A stretch of 64,000 nucleotides of DNA, taken from assembly GCA_013397435.1 (NCBI GenBank), contig VZRG01001594.1, positions 1 to 64,000 on the forward strand, in the 5' to 3' direction. The stretch comes from Erythrocercus mccallii (lineage: Eukaryota; Chordata; Aves; Passeriformes; Dicruridae). The translations under genes and the position numbers were made by a program. Shown in pieces: positions 23,259 through 36,800 of the stretch (positions are counted from its first letter, which is position 1; every line of letters starts with the position of its first letter). Under the pieces are notes generated by a model. It was not told where the DNA came from and made no database searches. It saw only the letters and a program-made list of their open reading frames with translations.

Positions 23259-26200
23259 CAAAGCCTGTTTCTGAGAACAGAGTTGTAATAGGTGATGTCT
23301 ACACATGCCATCCACACTTATTTTAGTTTATCATCAGGTTTGTGATGATAGACAGAGCTAAACCACAAGGTTCTGTAAAAATGCAAAAAGTAATGATGGG
23401 TAAAGGGTAGAGAATAAATCAGTTCCTATGGTCCCATCCTATTGTGTAGAAACAGGTTTTTTAAATAATATCCCTACTAATGGATGGAAGCCTTTCATCT
23501 GGGCTTGCTGGACCTAGATAAAAAACATATTTGTTCTTTTTAACTCCTTAATCTATCAAAAAAAGCCAACATATTAATGGCCTTTGCTTGTTAATGTCTA
23601 GATTTCTGCTATCTTTATCTCCTGGTGTGTTCTAAGCAGCCACAAATGATCTTTTTACAGATTTGCTTCTGAATTAACATTTTCATGATTCAGGAGACTT
23701 AACATTTTGGCCAGGCTCTCTTGCTGCTTTAGCTGCTTCTCACACCATAAATTTTGGCTGGAGAGCTCATGTTCAATTTTACATATGACTTAATAACCGT
23801 GTCTTCTCCCAGGAAGGGCCACTACAATGGCATTTATATGCCCAGAGCTCAGGTTTTGTATTTGCAGAGCACAATACAGTATTATAATTATTTTCCTTTC
23901 TTGGTGTTTTGGGGGATTTTTTGAAGTTTTGGTTTTGGTTTTTTTGTGATAAACCATGTAATAGGTTACTCAACACATCACTTCATATATCCAGTGTTAT
24001 CTCAACAGTAGATAGTGATGAGCTGGAGACAAGAAGAGAGAGAAGAGAGGACTCTTCTTCATAGGATTTTGCTGACTTATTTTTAACTTTGTAGAATGAC
24101 CATCTACCATGCCAACAGATGCTTTAGAGATGAATATAATAATAAAAATCACTGTTAACATAATTCAGCTATATCATTATTGTGAGCACTGAAAAGGAGA
24201 GACTACCAAAAAAAGCTGGGTTATATTGATTTATGGTTGTCCTCATTCAACAGAACTCTCCTTTGAGAAAGCACTCAGGCAAAATTAAATTGCTTAAGTA
24301 TTTATGCGAAAGAAGAAATACCTGAAAGAGATAAAGCAGTTGTTTTCGGTGTGTCTTTTTCTACGACAGTTTTTGAGTGATTACCCTAATTGGAACTGTT
24401 AACAGTAGAATGAGATGCCAGCTGTTGGAGAAGGGGATAATGGAAAAGGCTTTGTAAAAGAAGTCTGCAAGATCAAGCCTTTTGAGGGAAAAATTATAAT
24501 TTATCTGATGAGTCTCCAGTTTGGCTGAACTAAAAATACAAAGAGATGAATGTTTTGGTTTGGAGTTTTTTGGCTGTTGTTGCTGTTGTTTGGTTTGTTT
24601 TTTCTTCCTATTATTCATTTGTAATACATTTTGACTTGCAGGAAAAACAAACCTGTTTTTTTGCAAAACAAGAGCTCCATGGGGGACACTACAAGGAGTG
24701 ACTCACAGAGTGTGATATGTTTGCCCATCCTGAAGGCGAACATGCAAATACTTGTTCCCACAGCAGCCAGAGGAATAGCAAAGATGCCTGTCTGTGGCCC
24801 CTTTTCTGTCAGCACAAGCCAAAACTATTTCAGGAAACTCTCATCAGGTGTAAACATTTTCTCACATTTTCCTTGCCTTCTTGCTGTGAATGTGAATGCT
24901 GTATGTCCTCCCTTAAGCTTCCTGAAGGCATGATGAGTGTAGCAGTCCGTTTTATTTCCTTGTTCTGTGTTTGCAGTGTGTGATGCCACCCAGCCAAATG
25001 AAGGAAGAAAGAGCAGGGTAAGAAAAAACACAGAATGCCAGTAAAAGAAAGAATCAATTTATAGAGCAAATAAAAGCCAAATGAAATCTGTGCAGACACA
25101 ATTAGTCTTCCCACACTATTGCTCATGTTCCAACATACCCAAGAATGATACAGGGACTGGGAAGGATGAAGAGAAGTCTGTTGCTTATTCTTTCCATAGT
25201 ATCTTTTGGGAACAAGTGACCTGATACTGTGCTTCCTTCACTCACTTCAGTTGCAACAGCATTCTCCGTCTAAGAGCAGAAGACAAAAATTTTACAGACA
25301 TCCCTACTGTGGCTAGTGCAGTAACACTGATGAAACTATGAGGTACAGATACATCTGAAAGTGCTGAAGGTGAAATAAGTCCCTTCCTTGGAATCTTTAT
25401 TTCTGAGATACACTGTGGGACTCTGACCACTTCTTTATGGACTACCCTTTGTACAAATATCATCATAAATGTATTGAAAAATATAGAATATTTATAAATC
25501 ACACTTTGAATTAACACCTTCTTTTGGTGGCCAGTTACTGGTGAGGGTCATGCTAATTCTTGAAGAAAAAAAAAGAGACAAGACATATCAAGAAATAACT
25601 GAATTCATTTTCTCTGTGTTTTAGTTCTATTTAAAATATTTGGCAGGATCATCTAACAGCATTTTAGGGACACTTGGATACCTGAAAGCCATTAGGGGCT
25701 GACATATATAATGCATAGTCTACATGAAACACGTCTTCTGGAGACAGCTAGAGACACCACAGGACATTGGAAATGGTTGTAGTTGTCCACCGCCCTACAC
25801 AACATCCTTGTCAATAAAATGAGAGACATGGATTGACAGATGCACCACTCAGTGGATAAGGAATAGGTTGGATCAACACACTCAAAAGACTTGAAGCCTT
25901 TTTGGAAATTCTTTTTGGTGCCCTGACCTCCAGCTACCCTCCAGAAACATTTAGGTCTCCTTCAGTACCTGTGTTGTCACTTCCATCTCCAGGTATAAGA
26001 CTCAGAGCTACTGGCTTCATAAAAAAAAATTAGAAGCCACCTGTGGCTATTTGCAGGTCGGTGCTTTGGCTTCAAACTGAGCTCCCAAGTTTAATGGTGT
26101 CAAGTTTAATGGCAAACACTGGCCTCACACTAGCTCCTGAAGATAGGTTTCTACGCCTTACACCTTATTTCAGACACCTATGAATGTTTGAAAGGTAGGG

Positions 26201-29089
26201 AAGTAAAAGGAACGAGACTAGATGCTCCTGAAGCAGGGAGAAGACTGTCAAGTAGCCACTAACCCATGCTCATTCTTTTCTATTATTTTAAATTGAAAGA
26301 TTCAGATGTAAATTTGGTGTGTGCAAAAACTATGCAATACAGTTGCACATGGAATATTCAGTTTCATTTTATAGAGTTTCTTTACTAAATTTAGATTTTG
26401 TTTTGGCAAATCAGATGTAATGTGTATCTTTCACACCCATTATGAAGCAGATTTCACTTCTACCTTACCTTAAGAACAAAATAAATGGCTACATAGGACC
26501 CACATTAAAAGTGTGACACAGAAATCATCTTCTTACCTAATTGTATGTGCTCACAGGAGAAGGTCCCAGAAATTCTGCCTATTCAGCTGAGGAAAGAAGA
26601 TGGTGATATTTGCAGCACACTAAATGTTAAAGGACTTACCAATGATGCCAGGCATATCAGTTTTCTTAACAAAGAATCCATTGCTTTCAAGGGATTTAAA
26701 ACATGCTTCTAACAATCTGCACAGCACAACTTAGCAAGTAGGTGTTTTGCTGAAGCAGACAGCATGTGTTTTTTAATTTCCCTGTATTGCGATCCGAACA
26801 ACTCATTTTAATCCACATCTGATACTAAGTGGGTAAGGACATGTAATGTCTTCTTATTCTAGTACTTGCAGATATAGACAGGAGTTATAGCAGTTATAGA
26901 CAGGACTGCTGACAATGACTGTTAGTAAGGTTCCTCAGCAGTTTCCATCTAAAGATTTTGTTTACAGAATCTGGCTGAAATCTTTGCCAAAATTTCACAG
27001 TTTAAATGAAGTGAATATATTTAGTTGCCAAAATGTCACTACATTAATGTATTTAGTTTCTCTGGAATTAAGCCAGAATAAGAGTAGATACGAGATATGC
27101 TTTTTTACTTATCTGCAAAAAATGTTTGTGACCTTTTTAGTTATTAAAAAAAAAAACAAAAAAATTCTACTAGTCTAGTGTTTTCCATCCAGCACTTACT
27201 CTTTTTGCAGTGATAGTGAGAATTGAACTGCAAATTCTACCACCAAAACAGAACAACTCAGCAATCAGCCTGGGGGGGGAAAATGAGTGTTCACCACAGA
27301 CATACTGAAGCTTCCCTACAAATAACTCTGATGGCTCTGTGCACATTGAAGGAGTGAAAAATTCACTGAAATTATGGCAATTTTCCCTCTAAAGTCATCC
27401 AGAGGAAATGGCTGCAGGGTTATTGTGTCTTATGAGTCTTCAATGATTCGTCAGCTGCACAAACTGGAAAACACTAAGGACAGCAGCAAAAAACCAGAAG
27501 TACAATAAGGCAAAGAAAGTAGACTGAGACAAAGAATCAGTCTGGGGACACTATGATTAGAGGATTCAGCCTTGATAAGAGGAAGACGGATAGAGCAACA
27601 GTGGAGATAACATACAAGACCAGAGAATGTGATATAAAAGTAAAAAAAAGGATAAAGAGACATTGAAGTTGAGTTGAAGGAGAAAAATATTAAGCTGGCC
27701 AGGGCAACAAGACATAAAACATGGAATAGGTATGTGGGGAGAGGTCTGGATGTTGCTGGATTGTAGTTTAAAAGCAAATATCTCGTGAAGAAGGTGACAA
27801 AGTACCATTGCGGAACTGATCACTCAAAATTTAAGGATGATAGGATTCATTTTTCTTAACTGAAACAGTAAAATGCAAAATTTCTTGAAAATAAACCAAG
27901 ACTTTTTTTAATGGCTTTCAAAAACTTATTCAGTGCTGCATCTTCCTGACTGGCAGTAGAATAAGGATAAGTACCATCTCTTCTCCCATGGGAATATCAA
28001 GAACAGTCAACATTTTCAGAGTGCTTAAATACTACAGAAGCATGTGTAAAAGATAAATGAGGAAATTGTTCATTCTGTCCCTAGAGAGCAGATTTCATTT
28101 TCCATATTTATTTCATTGGATTCAGAACCCTTGATGTTCCTGAAAATCTCACATGAAGCCTGACGATATCTTTAGGAGTATAAATAACCATGGAATTTTG
28201 CATGATAGATCTTTGTACCATCTTCAGTGCAAACATCTAAACTCATATTTGAGTTTCTTTAGCAAGGCAACCAGCCACTGCACCTCAGCAAAGTGAGCAG
28301 TGGGGACTCGTATGAGAAAAAATGATGGTACCAAAAAGGCAACATGAACTCACCCTCACTACCACACATAAGAGGGACCTTGCAGTTTCTTATGCTGCTG
28401 TGGTGATGAATGCAGGCTGAGGTACATAAATAAAAAAATCTTGTAAGTAAGATAAACATTTTAGGGGGATGTAATATAATTTCCCACTAGCATCACTTAA
28501 TAAGAAATTAACAGCCTGAGAACAAAGACAAAGCTGCATATTTCATCTGCTAATGGAGGTTCTCTTTCTGCACTCATTAACACAGCTGAATGACACATAG
28601 AGGATTCCATCATCAATCAATTGTTTGTGAATAATCTTCATACTCACTCTCCAATTTGCTGAAGAATTACTTTGGAAGAAAAGAATTGAATTACTATTAT
28701 TAATGAAGTTCAGTTACCAAAAAAAGAACAAAAAAAAAATCAATTCCTCGCTATTAGACATAAAGAACTAGCATGAAGGCAGTACTTATCCAGAGTCACA
28801 AATCTGAGAGTTGGATAATGTGCAACAGGTGAATAACAAAGAAAAAGGTACAGAAAGCAACAAGAAGAGTTTGAAAGGATGTTAAAAACAAATACAGATG
28901 TGACTGTGTAGTACTCAAATAACTGCAAACAACAAACACCTTTGAGAATTGTGCAATTTCCTCATAATCAAGGGAAAGAGGGAGGGAAGTGATGTAAAGA
29001 TTATCCAAGTCAATCCTACTTTCCATTTTCTGGTGAGAAAAAAAATAATTGATTTGCAGTGAACACAGCTGAATTCATGTTATACTCTT
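23259..29089. other. Unique AT-rich non-coding sequence
   Basis: No gene or named repeat is visible. There are small direct repeats only: CAAGTTTAATGG twice at about 26087-26113, and TATAGACAGGA twice at about 26873-26907. Several overlapping short frames near 24361-25126 lie on both strands and look like chance. Confidence 0.6.
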
Positions 29090-29612
29090 CTTATTTTGGC
29101 ACAATTTGTGGCACCTACTGCCAGAAGAGATCAGCAAGCCATTGAGCCTAATCTCCAGCCCACCATTTGCCAGCTAACTTCCTTCAGTTACCCTTATACT
29201 GGGTTCACAATCTTGCTTTTGGCAAATTATATCTTCAGGAAAGTATCCTGTCTTCATTTGAAAACTTCAAGGAGCATAAGCTTCATCAACTCCCTTGGTG
29301 ATTTTTCTCATTAGTTAATAAGAGAGATCTACCACCTAACATCTAAACTGAAATTGTGAATTCTTCGCTTTCACCTTGCTCATTCTTCCATTTTTAAAGT
29401 TACTTTGAAGTACAAGGTACTTTCTATCTATTGAAAATATTTCTCCTCTGTAATTACATCTATCTTTGGTCGTGGTTCTGATAAGCTAAATAAATTGGAA
29501 AAAAATTCTTTTGTATATTCTCTAATTCAAAAATAGCTGTTTCTGCTATCTCTGCAATTTTTCAATATCCCTTTTAAAGTAGAGGACAGGGCAGGATTCA
29601 TCTCCAGCTAAG
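29090..29612 (-). mobile_element. Ancient CR1/L3-type LINE remnant
   Basis: Several blocks follow, in order, the antisense of the old CR1/L3 LINEs of turtles and crocodiles: GAGATCAGCAAGCCATTGAG and ATCTCCAGCCCACCA near 29125-29165, GTATCCTGTCTTCATTTGAA near 29243, GTTAAT near 29312, GATAAGCTAAATAAATTGG near 29480, and CTGCAATTTTTCAATATCCC near 29552, which on the minus strand corresponds to the F-K-K-D-V-E-K-L stretch at the end of the reverse transcriptase. Spacing agrees, but substitutions and small indels are frequent, so the copy is very old. The order puts the element on the minus strand. The comparison is from memory. Confidence 0.65.
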
Positions 29613-32600
29613 TATACCTGACTTAACTCATTTTTATAAATATCTAGCATTATTTGTGATATCCACAGGCATCTAAGACATAACGCACTGCAGGAATAGG
29701 ACTCTCAAAGGATGTGTGGCCCTTCTGACAGGAAATTAGATCCAGTTATGCTATCCTAGAGCATCACAAATGGCAACAGGCATTAAAGTTAAGGCAAAGA
29801 AATAATTCCACAAGTTCTAGATTTTTTCAACTTAATTTCATAATCTCACACACATATGTAAAACACACCTGCACAAGTGCACATGTATTTCACATGCATT
29901 TTTAAACTCCCTTGAAAATCAATAAAAATCTGGTCAAGGTAGTCAGCAGCATCTGGAGAAAAAGTTAATTGAAAACAGGTGAGATGAATCACTGCTCAAA
30001 TTAATGACTATGGAATAGGGTCTCAAATGAACAGCTCACTGATTATTACCACTTAAGACATCCTAGGGTATCTTCCTTGGCCTCTAGCTGCCATTCCAGG
30101 CAAGCAAGAGACCACAACCATCCTGCATTAGCTGTTTCTGGATCTCTTGGATATCCTAAGGCATCTCAGGTAGTACAGCAAATATGTTTCACCAACTGAT
30201 TGAGGCCTTTTCTCAGAGTACAAAACCCGAGTTCTACTCCAGTCCTGGTAGGGTTTGTACTGGGTAGCTCTCTGAGCATATCCCTTATGGAATTGCTCCT
30301 ACTCACACTCTAGAAATTACTGGAGCTCTTTGTGCCACAGCATTCCACAGAGATAAAAATGCCTATTTCCTATAGTCCTAAAAGCCTTTCAGTATATGGA
30401 TGGAAACCAGCTCAGCTTTCATGTGGCCCAGGTTCCCTTTGTAGCCAGCGTTGAGACATAAGCATTTCTACAGCATGAGTCATCTGGGCTTTTTAGAGGT
30501 CCACCTTGAGATCAGATTAATTTTAGCAAAGTGCTTGTTTCTTCAAAGGGACAAGAAAGACAAACTAGATTATTATCTCAGATCTAAATATCTAAGCTGT
30601 AGAGATCTAATATTTTTATGATTAATATGACCTTTACTGTCCAAGGTGTAGTCTTGCCTTACAGAATTAAACACGTATCTGTGAAACTGTTAAGTCAGTG
30701 TTATAGTTCTCCACAACTCTAATTGTTGGGACTCTAATTCCTTTAAGGGTTGTATCATCTTTTAACAATGAACAACAATGTATTGAATTAAAATTACCCA
30801 GGTACTATACTGGAGAGGAATTCAGGGTGCCAGCTGTGGCAGAGACCAGGAGGAAAGAAAGAAACCTCTGTTTGTACATACAAAAGCAGCTGGTTTTCCT
30901 CCATGCTGCAAGCATATATGTCTGACCCTGAAAAATGAATGTTCCAAACTCTGGCATTCGTATCAGCAGTCCTGAAAAATCCCAAATAATTTCCAACATG
31001 GGAACCACCTGGAATTTTCCTTTTACTTGAAAATTTTACTTTTTACTCCCAGCACTTTGCTGTGCATTTCTTAGGTTAAAAGGAGTGCTGAACAGCCAGC
31101 CCCATTGCTCTCTGACACTTGAAAGGCTGTTCTGCCTTCAGTGCACATCTGTAATCTTCATTAATATCAGTGGAAGTCATGGATATAAAACTGGACATTT
31201 TGGAAGGCACCACTGGGGCCAGTCTTCAAAGGGATGACGTGGAAAGACAAGAGTCTCTCACAGAGGCAGGAACTTCAGGAGACAAACATTTATTGCCCAT
31301 TATATGGTTATTTTCATGTTGATCACATTTTCTGAGCATAAACCTGTGAAATACAAGGCTGTTTAAAAATCAGAGTGCTGAGAGCATTCAGCAGCTTTCA
31401 GAATTGAACCATCTGATTTTTCTATGTGTGCTGCATAGCATATGACTGAAAGCATGGGTTTGTTTGGTTTTTAGAAACCATGTGTATGAAAAATAATTGT
31501 AAAGTGCTTTTTCTCTCTCTTAAGACTAACTTGCTGTCTAAACCTGGCCCATGTTATTATTCTGTAGTCCAACAGGCAAGCACATATGTAACATTTATCA
31601 AAAAAAATGCTTGAAAATATCCACTCTCACCGGAGGTTTGCCCTAGACATCTTTAACACATTCCAGAATGTAAATAGTCTCGCATCTATACATTGTGTCA
31701 GTTGTAAATCAAGCAGGTAAACATATAGCCTTATACTTGCAGGTTTAGAAAACGGCTTTCCTTTCTCTTACTCTGTCAGTGAGGCTGTTCCTGCTGCTAC
31801 CCCAGCAGCAGCTGGCATTGCTATTTGTGCTTCTGCTTCCACTATGCCCTGTGTTACTGTCCCTGTGCTGCATAGGTCAAACAATGCAAGTTATCCTTTC
31901 ATTAGATAATCTAAAATGCATTTTATAACTTCTGAGAGGTTAATTTTCTTTCAGTATTTCAAAATATATAACACTTTATAATCAGATTAACACCATTCCT
32001 AGACAGACAAATATGAAAATTGCATTTTGTTTGCATTTTGTTTGTGAAGGCAGAGTTCCTGGCTCATAGTTATTGTAACACTACCTATGTGGTCACATCT
32101 GTGGTATTTGAATTTTTTGCTCAGCAAGAAAGCTGAAGTAGAACAGAATGTAACCTTATGCAAACTAAAAATCAGATTATGAAAAATCTAATTTTTGGAG
32201 TCAAGGTAGTATTAGCAGACCCTTGGTCTTTCCTGTTTCCCCTAATTTTTTATATAACTGGAATTCAAAGAATTTGGATTAAATTTCCTCCAGGATTTCC
32301 TGACATCTGCCAGCTTGGTTGCAGCACCAGCTCCAGGAATGTGCAGGCTCTCACAGCCTGTCTTGTGCATGCACACTACAAATTTAGGAAACAGATGCAG
32401 AGAGAGAGCCTTTGGCCTCCCTGCTCCTGAATTCTGCTCCTAAATTCTGCTCCTAGAATTCAGCAAATCTGAAGTCTTAAGAACCTGTCAAACTTGCAAT
32501 GTCTGCAAGATGGTCAGTTCAGTGAGAGTGTAGAGTGCAAGCCCTCTGTTTATTCCCAATGTGCGCATTTATGCTTGGTAAATCCCATACAAAAAATTGA

Positions 32601-33444
32601 CACCATTTGATTAGGGAATTGATTGTAAAATCAGCTTGTGGTCATACCTGAAATCCTCTCATTTATTTTGGTCTCTTTTGCACTTCTACCACAGCAGAGA
32701 CAATAAAGATAGGACACTGTATTGTCTTGCCCATCCATAAAGGATCTGGAGGAAATCTTAATTCATACAAGACACAAGAGCAAAGCAATAGATAGTTTTG
32801 GGGTCTTTTCTTTCATGGAAATGCCAGAATATACTGAGCAATGCTTCTTTTCCAACTCAAAATCAATTAATTGAGCAGTTACTGAAGACCTCTAGTTGAA
32901 TTAACAAGCCCTGTGAGCAGGCAAGATTGCCAGCTCAGGTTCGGCACAGCATGAGGGTGGCTCAATCCTACTGTAGATAGAAGTCCAAAGGTTAAAAAAG
33001 TGTGATTTCATCAGTTCTAATCATAGATTTGGAGACAAAAACCACAAAGCACAGTTTTCATTTCCTTCTCCTGGCTTTCCCTTCCAAAATGCTGTTACCC
33101 TTACCTGTGCATTTACAAGTAAGGACAGCCTGCACACTGTCAGCCTGAGTTACCTTGGCTGCTCTGCTGTCTGACACAGTTTGTTGCTCCAGGTGGTCAC
33201 TCCTGCTGCCTCCAGCTGGGTTTTGCTGTCCAAAGGGGCTGTATAGCACTTCGTGTTCAAAACAGGATGTTTGACATGTCAACAGCCTTTAGCAATGTCT
33301 GCCATTGTTTGTGCATCTGAGGCCTCTGAGCAGGAAGCTCTTAGCACCCTTCAGCAGAAGGGTTCTCTATTTGCACAAAAGAGGTCACATCAATTTACAG
33401 CAATTCCAACACAAAAAGAGGGCTCTACCACAATAGGACAGGCA
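29613..33444. other. Unique non-coding sequence with one short tandem repeat
   Basis: No gene is visible. The stretch 30060-30560 is somewhat GC-richer and could be an unrecognised old repeat, but I cannot name it. A 13-bp tandem repeat is listed separately (32421-32460). Confidence 0.55.
32421..32460. repeat. 13-bp tandem repeat, three copies
   Basis: The units CTGCTCCTGAATT, CTGCTCCTAAATT and CTGCTCCTAGAATT follow head to tail, the last one with an inserted base. Confidence 0.9.
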
Positions 33445-33836
33445 CAAGGGATGAAGCACCTCTCCTATGAAGACATGCTGAGAAAGCTGGGGTTCTTCAG
33501 GCTGGAAAAGAGAAGATTTTGGGAGATTTCATTGCAGCCTTTCAGTACCTTGTAAGGGCTTATAAAAAGGAGGGAGAGGGACAAGACAGGACAAGGTTTA
33601 ATGGTTTTAAACTGAAAGAGAAAAAGTTTAGATTAGATGTTGGGAAGAAACTCTTCACTGTGAGGATAATGAGGGCCTGGCACAGGTTGCCCAGACCAGC
33701 TGTGGATGCCCCATCCCTGGAAATGTTCAAGGCCAGGTTGGGTGGAGCTGGGAGCAACCTGATATAGTAAATGGCATCCCTGTCCATGGCAGAGGGGTTC
33801 AAGTTCCCTTCCAACCCAAACCATTCTATGATTCTA
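33445..33836 (+). mobile_element. CR1 LINE 3' end, 5'-truncated
   Basis: The plus strand encodes the end of the CR1 reverse transcriptase region: HLSYEDMLRKLGFFRLEKRR in the frame at 33253-33555, then after a frame change FTVRIMRAWHRLPRPAVDA and SLEMFKARLGG in the frame at 33519-33767. The short 3' UTR ends with CCTTCCAACCCAAACCATTCTATGATTCT at about 33808-33835, the diagnostic CR1 tail. About 390 bp of a 4.5-kb element remain. The frame change near 33550 shows the copy cannot code. The copy is less eroded than the CR1/L3 remnants. Confidence 0.93.
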
Positions 33837-36800
33837 AGAGCCTTAATTGTTTCCAGATGCCATTTTTGAGGGGGAATAATAGCACTAGGATAGATGCAGA
33901 ACATTAGAAACACATTTGGTCACTAGAAGGTTAATTCAGTAGCTAATAGAATTATTCCTTCATGCCAGGAGTGCACAAGATTTCCCATAAATCCTGTGTG
34001 ACACCTGCCAGCCGTGTCATAATGCCTGACATAGTCCAATTTATTCCAGATTACACTGGACTCCTAAGCATGGACAGAAGATCCATGAAAATATTTTCAA
34101 AATTCTGCGCTGATCTTAAAATATATTTGCAAGAAGTGTCTATTCCTTGGAGATCTAAACACAGAAACCACATGCTACTGTGGTAATGCTAAGATAATAT
34201 TTCTCAGGCCCTCCTGTCCTGCTTCCTTCTCTTTTCAAGTATTTAGTGTTAAGTGTTTGCACTATCTCAAATGCAACAATCACGGTGATAAAACACCTCC
34301 ATGAACTGTCTCAAAGCTCTTTTTTGATAGGATTTAGTTTTCCCAGTCTCAATGGATCAGGTTCCAAATTCTCCACAAGGAACGCCAGCTTCTTGAAGCA
34401 GAGAAAAAAAAAAAAAGTAGCTGAACGATCTCCCTTTAATCTGCAGTTAGATGAATCCTCTTTTCCTCTTGTTCTCTTCCAATTGGGCAGGGGCACCTGC
34501 TGTCAGAATCCCATAAATCAGCCAAGTCCCTAGAAAACAACCTTTACAATAGGTCTCTGTGCTCATAAGAACTTCAGTATGGCTGCAGAGGCTATTTATA
34601 CACTGCGAGTCATCTCCCACTGGTTCTCAAATAGACTCTGAAATGTCCTGCCATGTCACTTTACCACCACAGAAATCACCTCTGCAGCTAACAATAATTA
34701 ATGAAACCACACAGGGTAAGATTCATCGCAGCTATTTTTGGTCATCTAAAGATTAGGCTTCTCTGTTAAGAAAAAAAGGCCTGTCCCTGCAGCCCTCATA
34801 TTCATTTTCTAAAGAAAATTCATGTCACCTAACATCAATATAGACTGACATGCCCTCTGGACAAACTTATCTTTCTCCTCGGACTGTCTAAGAGACAAAC
34901 TTAGATGCTAAACTTTTTAAAAGTATAAGATAAAAGAAATGAATCATACGTGGTTTGACAATTTTTGAATTTTTGGCCCAGTTGACCAAGTTTGTCACTC
35001 AACTGAACTCCCAAAAAAAAAGGCAGAATTATAATGTGATTTATTTCATCTCACTTTAAATATCTAATAGTCAAAGCAGTTCAGATCCTTTTGCCATCAG
35101 AGATAAAGAAATGCCTTAATCATTCTAAGGGCTGATGGCTGATTTTCTTGTGTGTATTAACCAAGGAAAGCATCGGGCAACATAGTTACATTTCTCCCTT
35201 TCAGGTATATGGAGTAGTGCAAACAAGTCCTCTCTCTTGTGACTTCCCTGCAGTGTCTTATGTACACTAGAAATTTCCACAATGTATGTTTATAGATAAA
35301 ATAATACCTTGTTAGTACTGTTACAATTTTTTCCCCCAGTGCATTTTCTATTGATAGGAACAAGTTCACTATTTGGCAGCAAAAAGTCCACCTCTGATCT
35401 GCTTTGCTTCCTTTGTTTATACCAACCGTCAGCATGCATTTAGCAAAATAATGCTTTAAATACTAGAATCAGTATGTTTGTTCTTGATAGATTATGTGAA
35501 AATAATACAAATATTACTTAGCTGAATAATTTATGTGTGTTGAATTTATAATTTCAATTATCCCTAGCAGCTGCATCATATGGTTGAATGTTGGGATATT
35601 CTAAGACTTGACATGACCAAAGTCTGACCAGTCTGCAGTTTCTAAACATCTTTACATGTTAGAAAGCATATATCTCAACAGGGAAAAGCAATAGCTTCCA
35701 AATAAATGAGCAAGATGGAAAGTACAGTCATGTCATTTCTAAGTGATACATTGCTCACTGTCACCATTTCAGGAACAACAAGCCTGATTTGAAAGTGAAT
35801 GTCCTCTATCCCTCCTCAGTGAAAGAAAATCAATTTGTCTGTGTCCGCTCCTAATTAATTGTTCTCAGGAGGATCTGGAACATAATCCACTTTGAGGCTT
35901 GGTTTTCTTTCCCTTCCTTCCTTACATTTTCCCAACTTGTTCTTATTTTCCCCGCTTGTTCTCAGCTGTAGGCCTACAGGACTAAGGCAACGTGCAAAAT
36001 ACATCAGCGCTGCTATTAACCAGCAATGCCATTGTTTAGCAACTTCTTAATGACTTCCAGAACATTAGGAATAATACTACAGCCCTTACCATCCCTGGTA
36101 TATTTTGTCCATATGTCAGCTTCTTTCTGCATTTCAACTCATGGGGGATTTCTTACCATAACTTGCCACTGTTGCCAGCACTGAAGCATTTGGGTTCAAA
36201 TATAATGCACTTGGACTGTAAAGAAATATGCAAGAGACAGATGACAGGAGATGAGATTTTATTACTGTGAGGTTTCTCTTTTTAGATTAAATCCCAGAAT
36301 ACATACTGTTGAAATTACCCTGCCATTTGTGGTTAAAGAGAAGGAATAACCATTAGACAGCACATTGAAGGAAGCAGTTTTTACATGGCAAAACACATGG
36401 CACTTCCAAATACTGTCCCATGAAATGCATAAAATGGGTTTAAATCAGGAAGATCAAGAGTTCAAGTATCTTAGAGAGAGAAAGACTAGAAGAAGACCAG
36501 GCTAACATGTCCTGTTACAAAACAGCCTGGAAAAGGAGACACTGTCACTAGTTTTGCTTTTCATTCTCTCCACAAACCAGGACTACAGAAATGCACGCTG
36601 CTGTTTATACAGAGAGTGTGTCAGCAGAGAAAGGAGGGAGAACACAATGTGGGAACATCTGTTCCAAGAAACAGGTTGAAAATAGCCATGTAATAGCATG
36701 ACAGAAACATCTGTGCAATATGCACACTACCATGAGCAGAGCATCAGGAGGGACAAGGATGCAAACAAGCCTGTGAGCAGTAGGTCAGGAAGAAGCTCAC

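Noticed and set aside
24361..25126. Cluster of overlapping frames on both strands
   Set aside because: They overlap each other in several frames, have no family resemblance and no splice-site pattern I can support.
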